In this document: piece after piece, positions 33,442 through 41,834 of the stretch | Position numbering within the stretch: position 1 is the first letter of the stretch | Layout of the letters: each line of letters opens with the position of its first letter | Assembly (NCBI GenBank): GCA_037200885.1 | Contig: JBBCIN010000002.1 | Span: 558,001 to 622,000 of the forward strand | DNA length: 64,000 nucleotides | DNA from: PMG-095 sp037200885 | GTDB lineage: Bacteria > Myxococcota_A > Polyangia > Polyangiales > Polyangiaceae | Direction of reading: 5' to 3' | Notes under the pieces: model-generated | What the model was told of the DNA's origin: nothing | The model's database searches: none | What the model saw: only the letters and a program-made list of their open reading frames with translations | Program-made: the position numbers and the translations under genes

Positions 33442-33457
33442 GTCTCCTATTGGACAC
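33442..33457. promoter_or_regulatory. Degenerate GTCT-AGAC palindrome upstream of leader ORF and dehydrogenase
   Basis: GTCTCCTATTGGACAC; left arm exact, right arm GTCC/GACAC rather than AGAC. It ends 6 bp before the 33-codon ORF start on the minus strand. Confidence 0.45.
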
Positions 33458-33576
33458 TGCGACCGCCCTTGGGCGGCGACGGGCGGACCAGGGCTGAAGG
33501 CAATGTTCTACCAGCTTCCCGGGCTGGAACTGGCCAAGTCCACGAGCTGGCCCACGGACGTGCCGCATTCGCGACT

Positions 33577-34014
33577 TCAGAGGCGGTGTTTGGGTGCGTC
33601 TTCGAGCGCCTGTGCAGGCGTGGCAGCTTGCTCTGCCCTCTCGGCAATGCGCTTCTGGACGCGTTCGACGGACCGTTTTGCACCGGCCTGAATGTAAGGC
33701 CCGAGCTTCCAGATCTGGTTTTCGTATTGGGGGTCCTGCTCCCATTCGTCCCAACCCGAGTCACGTCGGTATTGTCCGAGCAGGCCCGATGCCACGATTT
33801 CTGCTTCGTTCACCGGCTCGCGCTTATCGCGATCCGGACCAACGTAGATGGCGTCTTCCTTGCAATACAGCTCGCACATGAAGCAGGTCTGGCAATGCTC
33901 GACGCGCGCGCCGACCGGAACCTGATTGGGACCGGGCTCGAGCACGTTCGTCGGGCAGACCTCGACGCAGCGGTTGCAGCCGGTGCAACGGTCGCTGACG
34001 ATCAGCTCAAACAT
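33577..34014 (-). CDS. Ferredoxin-type [4Fe-4S] protein, AprB-like partner of flavoprotein
   Basis: The protein has 145 residues. Two cluster motifs lie in the first 60 residues: CTGCNRCVEVCP and CQTCFMCELYC, each ligating one [4Fe-4S] cluster. A tail of about 80 residues with a charged region DRDKREP and GWDEWEQDP follows. The order and spacing resemble AprB-like ferredoxins that pair with an adenylylsulfate reductase-type flavoprotein. The ATG (34014) overlaps the end of the flavoprotein gene by 8 bp, so the pair is translationally coupled. A homologous pair is common next to sulfonate monooxygenases, and likely transfers electrons in oxidation or reduction of an organic sulfur intermediate. 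Confidence 0.88.
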   Translation of the reverse strand: MFELIVSDRCTGCNRCVEVCPTNVLEPGPNQVPVGARVEHCQTCFMCELYCKEDAIYVGPDRDKREPVNEAEIVASGLLGQYRRDSGWDEWEQDPQYENQIWKLGPYIQAGAKRSVERVQKRIAERAEQAATPAQALEDAPKHRL

Positions 34015-35605
34015 GTGTGGGCCTCCATTGCTCTCCCGCCTCCGGTCGCGTCCATATTTCGTCGAGGCCACCGATCAGCTGCCGTCGACTCTTGTCGGGC
34101 TTTTGTTCGGGCACGTCCTCTCGCTGGTGCATGCCTCGGCTTTCGTCGCGCGCGAGGGCCGCCGTGTAGCAGAGGCGAGCGCTGGCTACGACGCTGGCAG
34201 TCTCTCGCGCGATGACGGCATCGGCACCTGCTGCCCAGTCGTGATCGCGTAGCTCGCGCCAGGCCGATTCCAGGACTCCGAGCGAATCGCGGAGTTTGGG
34301 GCCGGAGCGAAACAGGTTCTTGTCGAGGGGCAGGATCTCGTCTTGCGCCGCTTTGAGGACGCCACGCCGGTCCACGGCTTTGACGCTGCTGCGTGGACGG
34401 AGCCCGACGGTCCCTTGTGCTCGAGCTTTCGCCTCGACTCGACGGCCGCGGCTCCGCGCGAGCTCTGCCGCTCCCCGACCCGAGAGCAGCCCAGACGTGA
34501 GCGCCCAGGCCGAGTTCGGCGAGCCGCCGCCGCTGGTCGCGCCGGCGATGAGCTCGCGGGTCGCGGTATCACCCGCGGCGTACAAGCCCGAGATGGTGGT
34601 CTCGCATTGCTCGCCGACGATTCGTAAGCCCCCCGTGCCACGGATCGTGCCCTCTGAGAACAGCTTGACCTCGAACGGCTGTTCGTAGACATCAGTGATG
34701 CCCTTGCGCGCGAAAGGCAAGAGCGTCATCGGCTGGATCTGCGGTAGAGACTTTCTGAGTCCGTCGGGGCACTCATTGAGTAAGGCGTAAACCGGGCCTT
34801 TGATCAGCGCGCGCGCGAGCACCTCATTTTGAGGCAGAACGTCGAGCTCGTTGCCGTCGGCGTCGAAATAGCGCGCATACGAATAAATCAGCGTGCGCGT
34901 CGAGTTCCAGCGCGGCGAAACGGAGTACGCGTTCGAGAACTCCATCCCCGAGAGCTCGGCGCCGGCCTCGAGCGCCATCAAGTGACCATCGCCCGTGTTC
35001 GTGCTGCTACCGAGAAGCCCCCCGAGGAACCCGGCGCCGCCGGTTGCGAGGATGACGGCACCCGCCCGGGCCTCGTACGCGCGATGTTGTTGCCGTCGAA
35101 CCCCATTCGCTCCGGCGACGGATCCATCGTCATGAAGCAAGAGCTCGAGCACCGGGCTTTGGTCCAAAATCGTGACTCCGGCATCGACGGCCGCGTGGCG
35201 AAGCGCGCGCAAATATTCGGGGCCGCGCAAAGCGTTGTAGGCGATCTCCCCCTTGTCGTTGATGCTGAAGCGGTAGTAGGAAGAGAGCGTCGGCAGCACG
35301 CGCCAAGTGGTATCGATGATGCGCTCCATCCAGTCTGGGTCTGCGAGCCCATAGCCGGTCACCAAGCGCTTGCTGATGGCTTCGCGGCGCGCGTTGCCCT
35401 CCGGCGAGACCCACCAATGTCCGGGACCCGCCGTTGCGGTCACGCCGCTCGTACCGACGTAGCCTTTGTCGACCAATACCACCTGGGCGCCGGCACGCGC
35501 CGCAGAGATGCCTGCCCAGCAGGCGGCCATTCCGCCGCCTACAATCAACACGTCGGCTTCGATTCGTAGCGGCTCGGCTGCGCCCGCCGGACTTTCTTGC
35601 TTCAT
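34007..35605 (-). CDS. FAD-dependent oxidoreductase, fumarate/adenylylsulfate reductase flavoprotein-like
   Basis: The protein has 532 residues. The N-terminal dinucleotide-binding motif is ADVLIVGGGMAACWAGISAA (GxGxxx), and a second FAD contact is near GLYAAGDTATRELIAGATSG. The layout matches SdhA/FrdA/AprA flavoproteins: FAD domain, capping region, and helical C-terminus around RDSLGVLESAWREL. The typical covalent-His site of fumarate reductase is not clear. It is 4 bp downstream of the LLM monooxygenase and is coupled to the ferredoxin, so the three genes form one operon under the palindromes at 36963. AprA-type chemistry (sulfite or adenylylsulfate) or desaturation of an acid are both possible; I favour the former only from context. 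Confidence 0.87.
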   Translation of the reverse strand: MKQESPAGAAEPLRIEADVLIVGGGMAACWAGISAARAGAQVVLVDKGYVGTSGVTATAGPGHWWVSPEGNARREAISKRLVTGYGLADPDWMERIIDTTWRVLPTLSSYYRFSINDKGEIAYNALRGPEYLRALRHAAVDAGVTILDQSPVLELLLHDDGSVAGANGVRRQQHRAYEARAGAVILATGGAGFLGGLLGSSTNTGDGHLMALEAGAELSGMEFSNAYSVSPRWNSTRTLIYSYARYFDADGNELDVLPQNEVLARALIKGPVYALLNECPDGLRKSLPQIQPMTLLPFARKGITDVYEQPFEVKLFSEGTIRGTGGLRIVGEQCETTISGLYAAGDTATRELIAGATSGGGSPNSAWALTSGLLSGRGAAELARSRGRRVEAKARAQGTVGLRPRSSVKAVDRRGVLKAAQDEILPLDKNLFRSGPKLRDSLGVLESAWRELRDHDWAAGADAVIARETASVVASARLCYTAALARDESRGMHQREDVPEQKPDKSRRQLIGGLDEIWTRPEAGEQWRPTHV

Positions 35606-35609
35606 CGAG

Positions 35610-36947
35610 CTACTCGGCAGCTTGAGTTTTCTGCGTCACTGACCAGCGGTTCTCGGGGACCGGCAGCCCGAGGTGCCCGCGCAGCGTATCGGCAAAGTAT
35701 TCAGTCTTGAATAGACCGCGCTGTTGCAGCAGAGGCACGACCTTTTCGCGGAACTTCTTGAACTCGCTCGGACGCGAAATGTGAAGGTTGAAGCCATCTG
35801 CGGCGCGCTCGACGAACCAACGCTCGATCTCGTCGGCCACGGTCTTGGGCGAGCCCACGAAGCTCCGACGACGTTCGCCCAGGGTGAGCGCGGCCTGACG
35901 AAGGGTGAGGTTCTTCTCTTGCACTCGCTTCAAGATACGCTCCGCGTGTCCCTTGTAGCTATTGAGGCTCAGGTGCGAGATGTCCGGGAAGGGGCCGTCG
36001 AGTGGATACTGGCGGAAGTCGTGGTAGCCGAACGGACGTCCCAGCGCGACCAGGAGTTTGTCGATATCGAGCTTCTCTTTGCTGTTCTCGACCAGAGCCT
36101 GCGCCGCCTCGTCCGTGTCCTCGATCACGGGATTGAGACCCGGCGTGACATAGATCAGATCGGGATCGCGACCCAACGCGGCCGCGCGCGCCTTGACGTC
36201 GGCGTAGTACTCCTGGGCGTCCTCGAAATTCTCGACCCCTGCGAACAGTCCGTCGGCGATGTGGGCGCCCAGGTTGCGACCATCATTGCTGATCCCGGCC
36301 TGAAATAGCACGGGATGCCCCTGCTTGGAGCGTGTGAGCGCGAGCGGACCCGCAACCGAAAAGAATTCGCCCTTGTGGTTCAGCGCGTGTTGCTTGGGCT
36401 TGTCGAGGAAAACCCCGGTTGCTTTGTCGCGCGGGAAGGCATCGTCCTCGTAACTGTCCCACAGTCCGCGCACCACCTCCACGAACTCATGGGCTCTGCG
36501 GTAGCGCACGGCGTGGTCGAAGTGTTCCTCGCGGCCGTAGTTGCGCGCCGCACCCTCGAGACCAGTGGTCACCACGTTCCAGCCCGCGCGGCCCTGGGAG
36601 ATGTTGTCGAGCGAGGCGAACAGGCGGGCAACGTTGTAGGGCTCCCAGTAGGAGCTCGTGAGCGTAGCGATCAGGCCGATCTTCGAGGTGGACACCGCGA
36701 GCGCCGATAACAGCGTCAAGGGCTCGAGCCGATTGAGGAAGTGCGGCGTCGTGTCCGGCGTGATGAAGGGGCTATCGACCAGGAAGACGAAATCGAATTT
36801 CGACTCCTCGGCCAACCGCGCGTTCTCGATGAACCAATGGATGTCGACGCTGGCGTTGCCCGGTAGCTCGGGATCGCGCCAGCCGAATTGATCGTTACCG
36901 ACGCCGACCAGCACCGCGCCCAGCTTGAGTTGTCGAACATTTGCCAT
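35610..36947 (-). CDS. LLM class flavin-dependent monooxygenase, NtaA/SnaA/DszA-like
   Basis: The protein has 445 residues, the size of NtaA, DszA and DmoA. These use FMNH2 and O2 to oxidise sulfur or nitrogen compounds, for example dibenzothiophene sulfone or dimethyl sulfide. Family landmarks are VGVGNDQFGWRDPELPGN, NISQGRAGWNVVTTGLEGAA, HPVLFQAGISNDGRNLGA and a C-terminal FVGSPKTVADEIERWFVE. Two palindromes lie just upstream and the AAGGAGC Shine-Dalgarno (36956-36962) is 9 bp from ATG. It is first of the operon LLM-flavoprotein-ferredoxin. Which organosulfur compound it cleaves cannot be read from sequence. Confidence 0.9.
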   Translation of the reverse strand: MANVRQLKLGAVLVGVGNDQFGWRDPELPGNASVDIHWFIENARLAEESKFDFVFLVDSPFITPDTTPHFLNRLEPLTLLSALAVSTSKIGLIATLTSSYWEPYNVARLFASLDNISQGRAGWNVVTTGLEGAARNYGREEHFDHAVRYRRAHEFVEVVRGLWDSYEDDAFPRDKATGVFLDKPKQHALNHKGEFFSVAGPLALTRSKQGHPVLFQAGISNDGRNLGAHIADGLFAGVENFEDAQEYYADVKARAAALGRDPDLIYVTPGLNPVIEDTDEAAQALVENSKEKLDIDKLLVALGRPFGYHDFRQYPLDGPFPDISHLSLNSYKGHAERILKRVQEKNLTLRQAALTLGERRRSFVGSPKTVADEIERWFVERAADGFNLHISRPSEFKKFREKVVPLLQQRGLFKTEYFADTLRGHLGLPVPENRWSVTQKTQAAE

Positions 36948-36962
36948 GGGGTTAAGCTCCTT

Positions 36963-36999
36963 GTCTCGTTAAGGAGACTTATAGATTCCAATACGAGAC
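36963..36999. promoter_or_regulatory. Tandem GTCT-AGAC palindromes, 21 bp apart
   Basis: Proximal site GTCTCGTTAAGGAGAC at 36963-36978 (arms exact, centre TTAA). Distal site GATTCCAATACGAGAC at 36984-36999 (right arm exact, left arm GATT). Centres are 21 bp apart, two helical turns. The LLM start is 16 bp from the proximal site. Confidence 0.68.
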
Positions 37000-37252
37000 A
37001 CTGTCAAGAGCGCGCAGCGCTAGCGCCAACTCGGCGCCGCTGTTCGCCGCTGGAGTACTTCGATGTTCCCTACCTGATCCGTCGCATGCGCTGCCAACGG
37101 TTGCCCAGATCCAGAGGTGCCGCAGGACTCGGATCCCGGAATTCAGTTAAATATATTTTGGTCTGTTAAAAAATTACCGACACAAAAAATCCCATTTCCA
37201 CTCGAGCTCAAGCGAGCTAGCGTCTCGCAAAGAATCTGAAAAGGAGACCATC
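37000..37252. other. Intergenic region between LLM operon and redoxin gene
   Basis: No gene. It holds an AT-rich tract about 37145-37195, unusual for this GC-rich sequence and probably the promoter of the redoxin gene, and a Shine-Dalgarno AAGGAGA at 37241-37247. A partial GTCTCG...GGAGAC pattern (37222-37248) has the wrong spacing for the 16-bp palindrome. Confidence 0.5.
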
Positions 37253-37906
37253 ATGACCGAGTGTTTAGTCGATCTTCTGGGGGCCTTGCATACCGAACGA
37301 ATCAATACCTGGCTGCCGGAGCAGTTGCAGAGGAACATCGATCAACGGCGGCTCAACGAAGAACGCTTCGACCCCAAGACCGCGCCGAAGGTCGGCGAAG
37401 CAATTGCGCCCTTCGAGCTCGAGAATGTCGAGGGCGGCGTGCTGCGTTCGCAGGAGCTGATCAAGCAAGGTCCAGCCGTGCTGGTCTTCTTCCGGCACGA
37501 AAGCTGCCCAGCCTGCAACGTCGCCCTGCCCTACTACAATCGCAACCTTTGGCCGACCTTATCAGCGCTCGGCGTCCCGCTCGTCGCGATCAGCCCGCAG
37601 ATCCCCGAGGCGCTGATCAATGTCCGAAAGCGGCACGATTTCGCCTTCTACGTGGCCTCCGACACTGGCGCACGCTTGGGCCGCCGCTTCGGCCTGACCT
37701 TCAAGTCCGAGGGCCAGCCCAAGCCCGAGTCGATCGCCCAGGGGCTAGCCGAGTTGACCCATCCGGCGATCGTGATCGTCGATGGCAATCACGTCGTGCG
37801 ATTCGTTTCCGTGACGCCCAATTGGATGGCTCGCACCGAGGCCGAGCCGGTGATCGACGCGATCCGAAAGCTGCAGGACTCGCGGCTGGAATCTGCCGTC
37901 GCCTGA
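37253..37906 (+). CDS. Peroxiredoxin-like (AhpC/TSA, redoxin) family protein
   Basis: The protein has 217 residues. After a 40-residue N-terminal extension, a thioredoxin-fold domain starts at APKVGEAIAPFEL. The active site is VFFRHESCPACN (C85 and C88, a CxxC pair), followed by YYNRNLWPTLSALGVPLVAI. The typical PxxxTxxC of peroxiredoxins is altered to HESCPAC, so disulfide reductase activity is a good alternative to peroxidase. ATG 37253 has a strong Shine-Dalgarno (AAGGAGA). The gene is divergent from the LLM operon. LLM enzymes leak peroxide, and organosulfur use needs thiol redox control, so either role fits. Confidence 0.85.
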   Translation: MTECLVDLLGALHTERINTWLPEQLQRNIDQRRLNEERFDPKTAPKVGEAIAPFELENVEGGVLRSQELIKQGPAVLVFFRHESCPACNVALPYYNRNLWPTLSALGVPLVAISPQIPEALINVRKRHDFAFYVASDTGARLGRRFGLTFKSEGQPKPESIAQGLAELTHPAIVIVDGNHVVRFVSVTPNWMARTEAEPVIDAIRKLQDSRLESAVA

Positions 37907-37977
37907 CACCTGCTCCACGCACGAACAGCGCGCGCCAGGGTCAGCTAGACAGCCTTGGCGCACGCTTCGAGACGCAG

Positions 37978-38307
37978 CTAAATCGGCCAAAAAGGCCGGA
38001 TTTCAACCTGGCCTCGCGCGGCCATTGGGTGCCGCGATACATAGTCGACGGCCTCAGCCAGATCCTGACACTCCAGGATGTCGAAGCCTGCGATCCACTC
38101 CTTCGTCTCGGCGAATGGCCCGTCGGTCACCAGTGTCTCACCGTTCCGAACGCGCACCAGCGTTGCATGGTCCGGCGGTCGAAGACGATCGCCGTCGACT
38201 CGGATGCCGCGATCTTCCCCTTCCTTGACCCAGCCTTGGATGGCGCCGGGCGGCTCCTCGAGGTGGGCCACGCTTTGGTCGGTGGCGATGAAAACAAGGA
38301 ACTTCAT
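37978..38307 (-). CDS. YCII/DGPF-domain protein
   Basis: The protein has 109 residues. The N-terminus MKFLVFIATDQS, then LVRVRNGETLVTDGPFAETK with the DGPF motif, then GFDILECQDLAEAVDYVSRHP show the ferredoxin-like YCII fold (Asp and His putative active pair). Family members are of unknown function, and some act with ECF sigma factors. ATG 38307 is chosen because the fold begins at once; the longer frame upstream reads as noncoding. It lies between the redoxin gene and the TonB receptor gene; no operator of its own is obvious. Confidence 0.85.
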   Translation of the reverse strand: MKFLVFIATDQSVAHLEEPPGAIQGWVKEGEDRGIRVDGDRLRPPDHATLVRVRNGETLVTDGPFAETKEWIAGFDILECQDLAEAVDYVSRHPMAARGQVEIRPFWPI

Positions 38308-38688
38308 CTGCGGATTCTCCCTTGTGATAGGAGCACGACGACAAGCCCCAGTCGAAATCGACATACCGAGCCATTTTTTTGGACGCAATCGGCCTGAGTC
38401 AGATGCTCTGGCCATGAGCGGCTCCGCAGCCCGCGAGCTGCTGGAGCAGCCCTGAGATCGCCCCGCCCGAAGGGCATGACGCCCTCGACTAAGCTTTGGG
38501 ATCCGAACGCGAATTTCGTGGTCGCAAGCCAAGGTGGAAGGACGAGCTGTCGAGCGACGGGCCGCGACCACTCGGCGCATTCGAAGCGAGCGCTGAGGTC
38601 TCGGCCTTGGCATTCATGCTCAGATTCTACTCCTGACTGATGGATCGCTCGACTGACCCGGTAGAGACCAGGTGAAGGTCGGTGAATT
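38308..38688. other. Intergenic region between YCII gene and TonB receptor 3' end
   Basis: 381 bp with no gene I can support on either strand. Open frames here lack family features. No repeat, operator or clear terminator was seen. Confidence 0.45.
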
Positions 38689-41355
38689 TCACAGATTGAC
38701 CTGCAGCGTTGCGCCGTAGAAACGCGGATCTCCCAGCGACCCGGCGTACGTGTACGTGGTCGCGGTGTCGACCGAGGCATTGATGTAATAGAGCTTGTCG
38801 AACAGATTGCGGCCCCAGAATTTCAGATCCCAGCGACCGTTCTTGTCGCGGACACCGAGATAAGCACCAGCGAGGCCATAGCCCGGTACCTTGCTATAGG
38901 GATCGGTGTTCAGCGCGCCATAGTAGGCGCTGCGGTAGCTCCAATTGGCGCCGACATAGCCCAGCGTCGAAGTAGTGCCGATCGGAAATTCATATTCGGC
39001 CGAGACGTTGTACACGAGCTTCGATACACCGGTGAGCTGGCGGCGCGAAAGATCGCAGACGCCGCCGTTTGCCGCAGTGCCCTGCAGATAGGGGCACTGG
39101 CCGTTGGTGTACGTGCGGAAATAGGCATCGTCATAGGTCAGGCCGCCACCGAGCGTTAGGCCGTCAATCGGCTTCGCGCGCAAATCGAGCTCGATACCTT
39201 GAGTCCGGACGTTGCCCGCGTTGGTGAGGTATTGGCGCGAGATCGGGCCGGTAGGAGTGTCCACGAGGATACTCTGATTGGCCTGGTAGCCTCGGTCGTC
39301 CGACAGGAAGAGCGCCACGTTCGTGGTCAGCCGGCGATCCAAGATCTTGGTTTTGAACCCGACCTCGAAGGCATCGACGATTTCCGGTTTGAAGGTCAAG
39401 GGAGCGGGGCCATTGGCGAGCTGAACCGGCGTGGACATGTTGATGCCCGCTGATTTGAATCCGCGCGAATAGCCGCCGTAGACGTTGACGTCTGGCGTCA
39501 CGTTGTAGAGAGCGTTCACGGTGCCCGAGGGTTTACCGCTGTGGGTTGTCGTGTCGAACGCGGCCTGAGGCGCGAAGCTGCTGCGACGAGAGGCGATCTG
39601 AGCGATCTGCGCTGCACTCAGTCCCGCGAAGACTGGATCGGTCAGCGGAGTGGCGTTGTCTGCAATCGGGAAGGATTCGAAAGAGCCCGAGCGCGTTTCG
39701 TAGGTGTAGCGCAGGCCAGCGCTGACATGGAGCTTTTCGGTGGCATGCCAGGTGCCGTTGGCAAAGGCCGAGATGCTATTCACGACCCCGATCTGAAGGC
39801 CGCTCTGGGTCCAATTGTTGAGCGCTTCGTCGGGAAACGCGGGGCCGAGCAGCCATTTGGCGGCGTCCTTACCGTAAGTGTTGAACGGCACTTCGTGGGT
39901 GCGTTGCCAGAAATAGTAGGCGCCGCCAGTGTACTCGATCTTCTTGCCACTCGGCGACGCGATGCGCAGCTCCTGGCTGAATTGCTGCTGTTTGGTCGGT
40001 AGATTGCTCTGGATGTTGACGGCCGCCCCCGTGCGGTCGCCGTCGAGCGACGGATCCCAGTTCCAAAAACGCCAAGCGGAGATCGACGTCAGCGTGTGGT
40101 CGGCGGGGACCTTCTGGTCGAGTTGCAGTGACACGCCGCCCGTCTGCATGTTCACGGTGTACGGCGTGTTGAGATCGATTTGGCGTGCGCCCGGATCGAT
40201 GGGCAACGGAGTGTAGCCCACGTCGTTCGCGCGATCGTAGAAGTCGCGACTCGTGGCGGTGCTGCCGTCGTTGCGAGTCTTGGGCAAGACGCCGCGGTTT
40301 ACCTGGAAGCCAGAGTAGTACTGCTGATTATTGTAGTCGCCGATGAGCCGTGCCTTGAAGCTTCTGCTCTCGTTGCGATAGTCGACCTCACCTCGGATCC
40401 CCTGGCTGTGATAATCCTGCCATGAATCTTGGTAGAGCGTATTGTAGACGGTCCCGTTGCGGTCGGACTTGATACCGGCCAGACGAACCGCAAAGCCACT
40501 GTCGCCGAGCGGCGCGGAGGCGGCGAACTTGGCCTGACTGTACTGGTAGTTGCCGTAGCTCAGCTCGAGTTGCGCCTCGGGCGTATAGGAAGCTGGATTG
40601 GTCTGGATGTCGATCACGCCTGCCACGGTGTTCTTGCCGAACAAAGTCCCTTGGGGACCGCGCAGCACATCGACGCTCTCGACATCGAATTGATCGAACA
40701 CCGCGATGGCGGGTCGCGCGTAGTAGACGCCGTTCACGTACACGCCGACGCCGGGCTCGATGCCGCTGTTGACCGTGCCGGCAGTGGTCCCGAGGCCGCG
40801 GATCTGGATCGTGATGTTGCGCGGGTTGAAGCCGAGGATCTGCAGGCTGGGCACGCGTTCCTGGACCTGCCGCAGCGTAACGGCGCCGGCCGCGTCCAAG
40901 TCGCGCGCGGTGAGATGCGTCACGGCGATGGGTACCTCCTGGAGATTCTCAGCGCGATGACGGGCGGTAACGGTCACCGTCCCGAGCTTGGTGTCTACCT
41001 CGGGAGCAGCGGCAGCCTCATCAGAGGGAACCGGCGCGGGCTCGCCCGCAGCGGCTGCACCCGCCGAAGCCTCCGCGGGCGTTGCCGCGCCCTCGCTTGG
41101 CGCGGCGGCTGGAGCGGGCGCCGCGGGCGTGGGCGCAGCTGCCGATGGCGGCACCACAGGCGGAGCGGCTGGAAGCGCTGGTGCCGGCGCGCTTGGCGGT
41201 GCTGCGCCCGCAGGCGGTTCGGCAGCCGGCGGTGCCGGCGGTGCCGCGGGCTCAGGCGTTTGTGCGGAAGCGAGTCCGCAGCACAGCAAAACACCCGAGA
41301 AAGCTGCGAAAGCGGCTGTTCGAAAGCCCAGGATCGATCGTCGTTCCAAAACCAT
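38689..41355 (-). CDS. TonB-dependent outer-membrane receptor
   Basis: The protein has 888 residues. A signal peptide ends about ASAQ. An unusual Pro/Ala-rich linker of about 100 residues follows, then a plug starting VTVTARHRAENLQEVPIAVT with the QIRGLGTTAG and VDVLRGPQGTLFGKNTVAG segments, and a beta barrel to the C-terminus DPRFYGATLQVNL. The last residue is Leu rather than the usual Phe. TonB receptors import scarce ligands such as siderophores, vitamins, sugars and sulfonated or sulfated compounds. The plug resembles receptors of sphingomonads. ATG 41355 gives a sound signal peptide. In this context, uptake of an organosulfur ligand is plausible but not shown. Confidence 0.9.
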   Translation of the reverse strand: MVLERRSILGFRTAAFAAFSGVLLCCGLASAQTPEPAAPPAPPAAEPPAGAAPPSAPAPALPAAPPVVPPSAAAPTPAAPAPAAAPSEGAATPAEASAGAAAAGEPAPVPSDEAAAAPEVDTKLGTVTVTARHRAENLQEVPIAVTHLTARDLDAAGAVTLRQVQERVPSLQILGFNPRNITIQIRGLGTTAGTVNSGIEPGVGVYVNGVYYARPAIAVFDQFDVESVDVLRGPQGTLFGKNTVAGVIDIQTNPASYTPEAQLELSYGNYQYSQAKFAASAPLGDSGFAVRLAGIKSDRNGTVYNTLYQDSWQDYHSQGIRGEVDYRNESRSFKARLIGDYNNQQYYSGFQVNRGVLPKTRNDGSTATSRDFYDRANDVGYTPLPIDPGARQIDLNTPYTVNMQTGGVSLQLDQKVPADHTLTSISAWRFWNWDPSLDGDRTGAAVNIQSNLPTKQQQFSQELRIASPSGKKIEYTGGAYYFWQRTHEVPFNTYGKDAAKWLLGPAFPDEALNNWTQSGLQIGVVNSISAFANGTWHATEKLHVSAGLRYTYETRSGSFESFPIADNATPLTDPVFAGLSAAQIAQIASRRSSFAPQAAFDTTTHSGKPSGTVNALYNVTPDVNVYGGYSRGFKSAGINMSTPVQLANGPAPLTFKPEIVDAFEVGFKTKILDRRLTTNVALFLSDDRGYQANQSILVDTPTGPISRQYLTNAGNVRTQGIELDLRAKPIDGLTLGGGLTYDDAYFRTYTNGQCPYLQGTAANGGVCDLSRRQLTGVSKLVYNVSAEYEFPIGTTSTLGYVGANWSYRSAYYGALNTDPYSKVPGYGLAGAYLGVRDKNGRWDLKFWGRNLFDKLYYINASVDTATTYTYAGSLGDPRFYGATLQVNL

Positions 41356-41812
41356 GGTGCAGACCTTTTGCCGAACGAGCAAGTCGCTCGTTCGCAGAGT
41401 AAGGGTAAGAGACCGCGCATAGCCTCGAGAGGCCGAGTCCAGGCGAGCTCCAAAGCCGGGGGGCATGATGCGGCAACGCCCGATCCACTGTCAAGGACGA
41501 TTGTCTTTTTTAATGGATTAGGAACACGATGACCGAGTGCTCGCATCGGGCAGGGTGCCGGGGCTTTTGGCAAAAAGCTGGAGACTCGGTAGGCCTTTGG
41601 CGCGGCACGGCACCCGCTTACCCCAGTGCCAGCGCGTGATCAAGACATATGTCCCCGTCAAGAGACGATGGGCCCGGCACCCTCCCGGCGGGCATGAAGT
41701 CAAGGGCCGGGGTGAATCGCCGAATTCTCGGCTCACGAAAGACAGCAACCAATATTTATTGCCCAGACCGGCGTACCATCGTCAGGGGACGAGCGAGGGC
41801 TTCCGACAGTCG
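41356..41812. other. Intergenic region upstream of TonB receptor
   Basis: 457 bp, no supported gene. It holds two weak GTCT-AGAC-like sites: GTCTTTTTTAATGGAT at 41503-41518 and GTCCCCGTCAAGAGAC at 41651-41666. The second has one exact arm and one mismatch, and sits about 300 bp from the TonB start, so its role is uncertain. Confidence 0.4.
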
Positions 41813-41830
41813 TCACGTCGAAAGACGTGA
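41813..41830 (-). terminator. Hairpin after rpiB, possible terminator
   Basis: TCACGTC-GAAA-GACGTGA, 7-bp perfect stem and 4-base loop, begins 4 bp after the rpiB stop (minus strand). No T-run follows, so intrinsic termination is uncertain. Confidence 0.45.
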
Positions 41831-41834
41831 GCAA

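Noticed and set aside
33463..33476. CCGCCCTTGGGCGG after ferredoxin gene
   Set aside because: Loop of two bases and no T-run; could be a palindrome by chance in GC-rich DNA.
37222..37248. GTCTCG...GGAGAC before redoxin gene
   Set aside because: The arms are 27 bp end to end instead of 16, so it is not the same palindrome; GGAGAC is explained as the Shine-Dalgarno.
41651..41666. GTCCCCGTCAAGAGAC near TonB receptor
   Set aside because: One arm is exact, but the site is about 300 bp from the receptor start and no gene starts downstream, so it was not listed as an operator.
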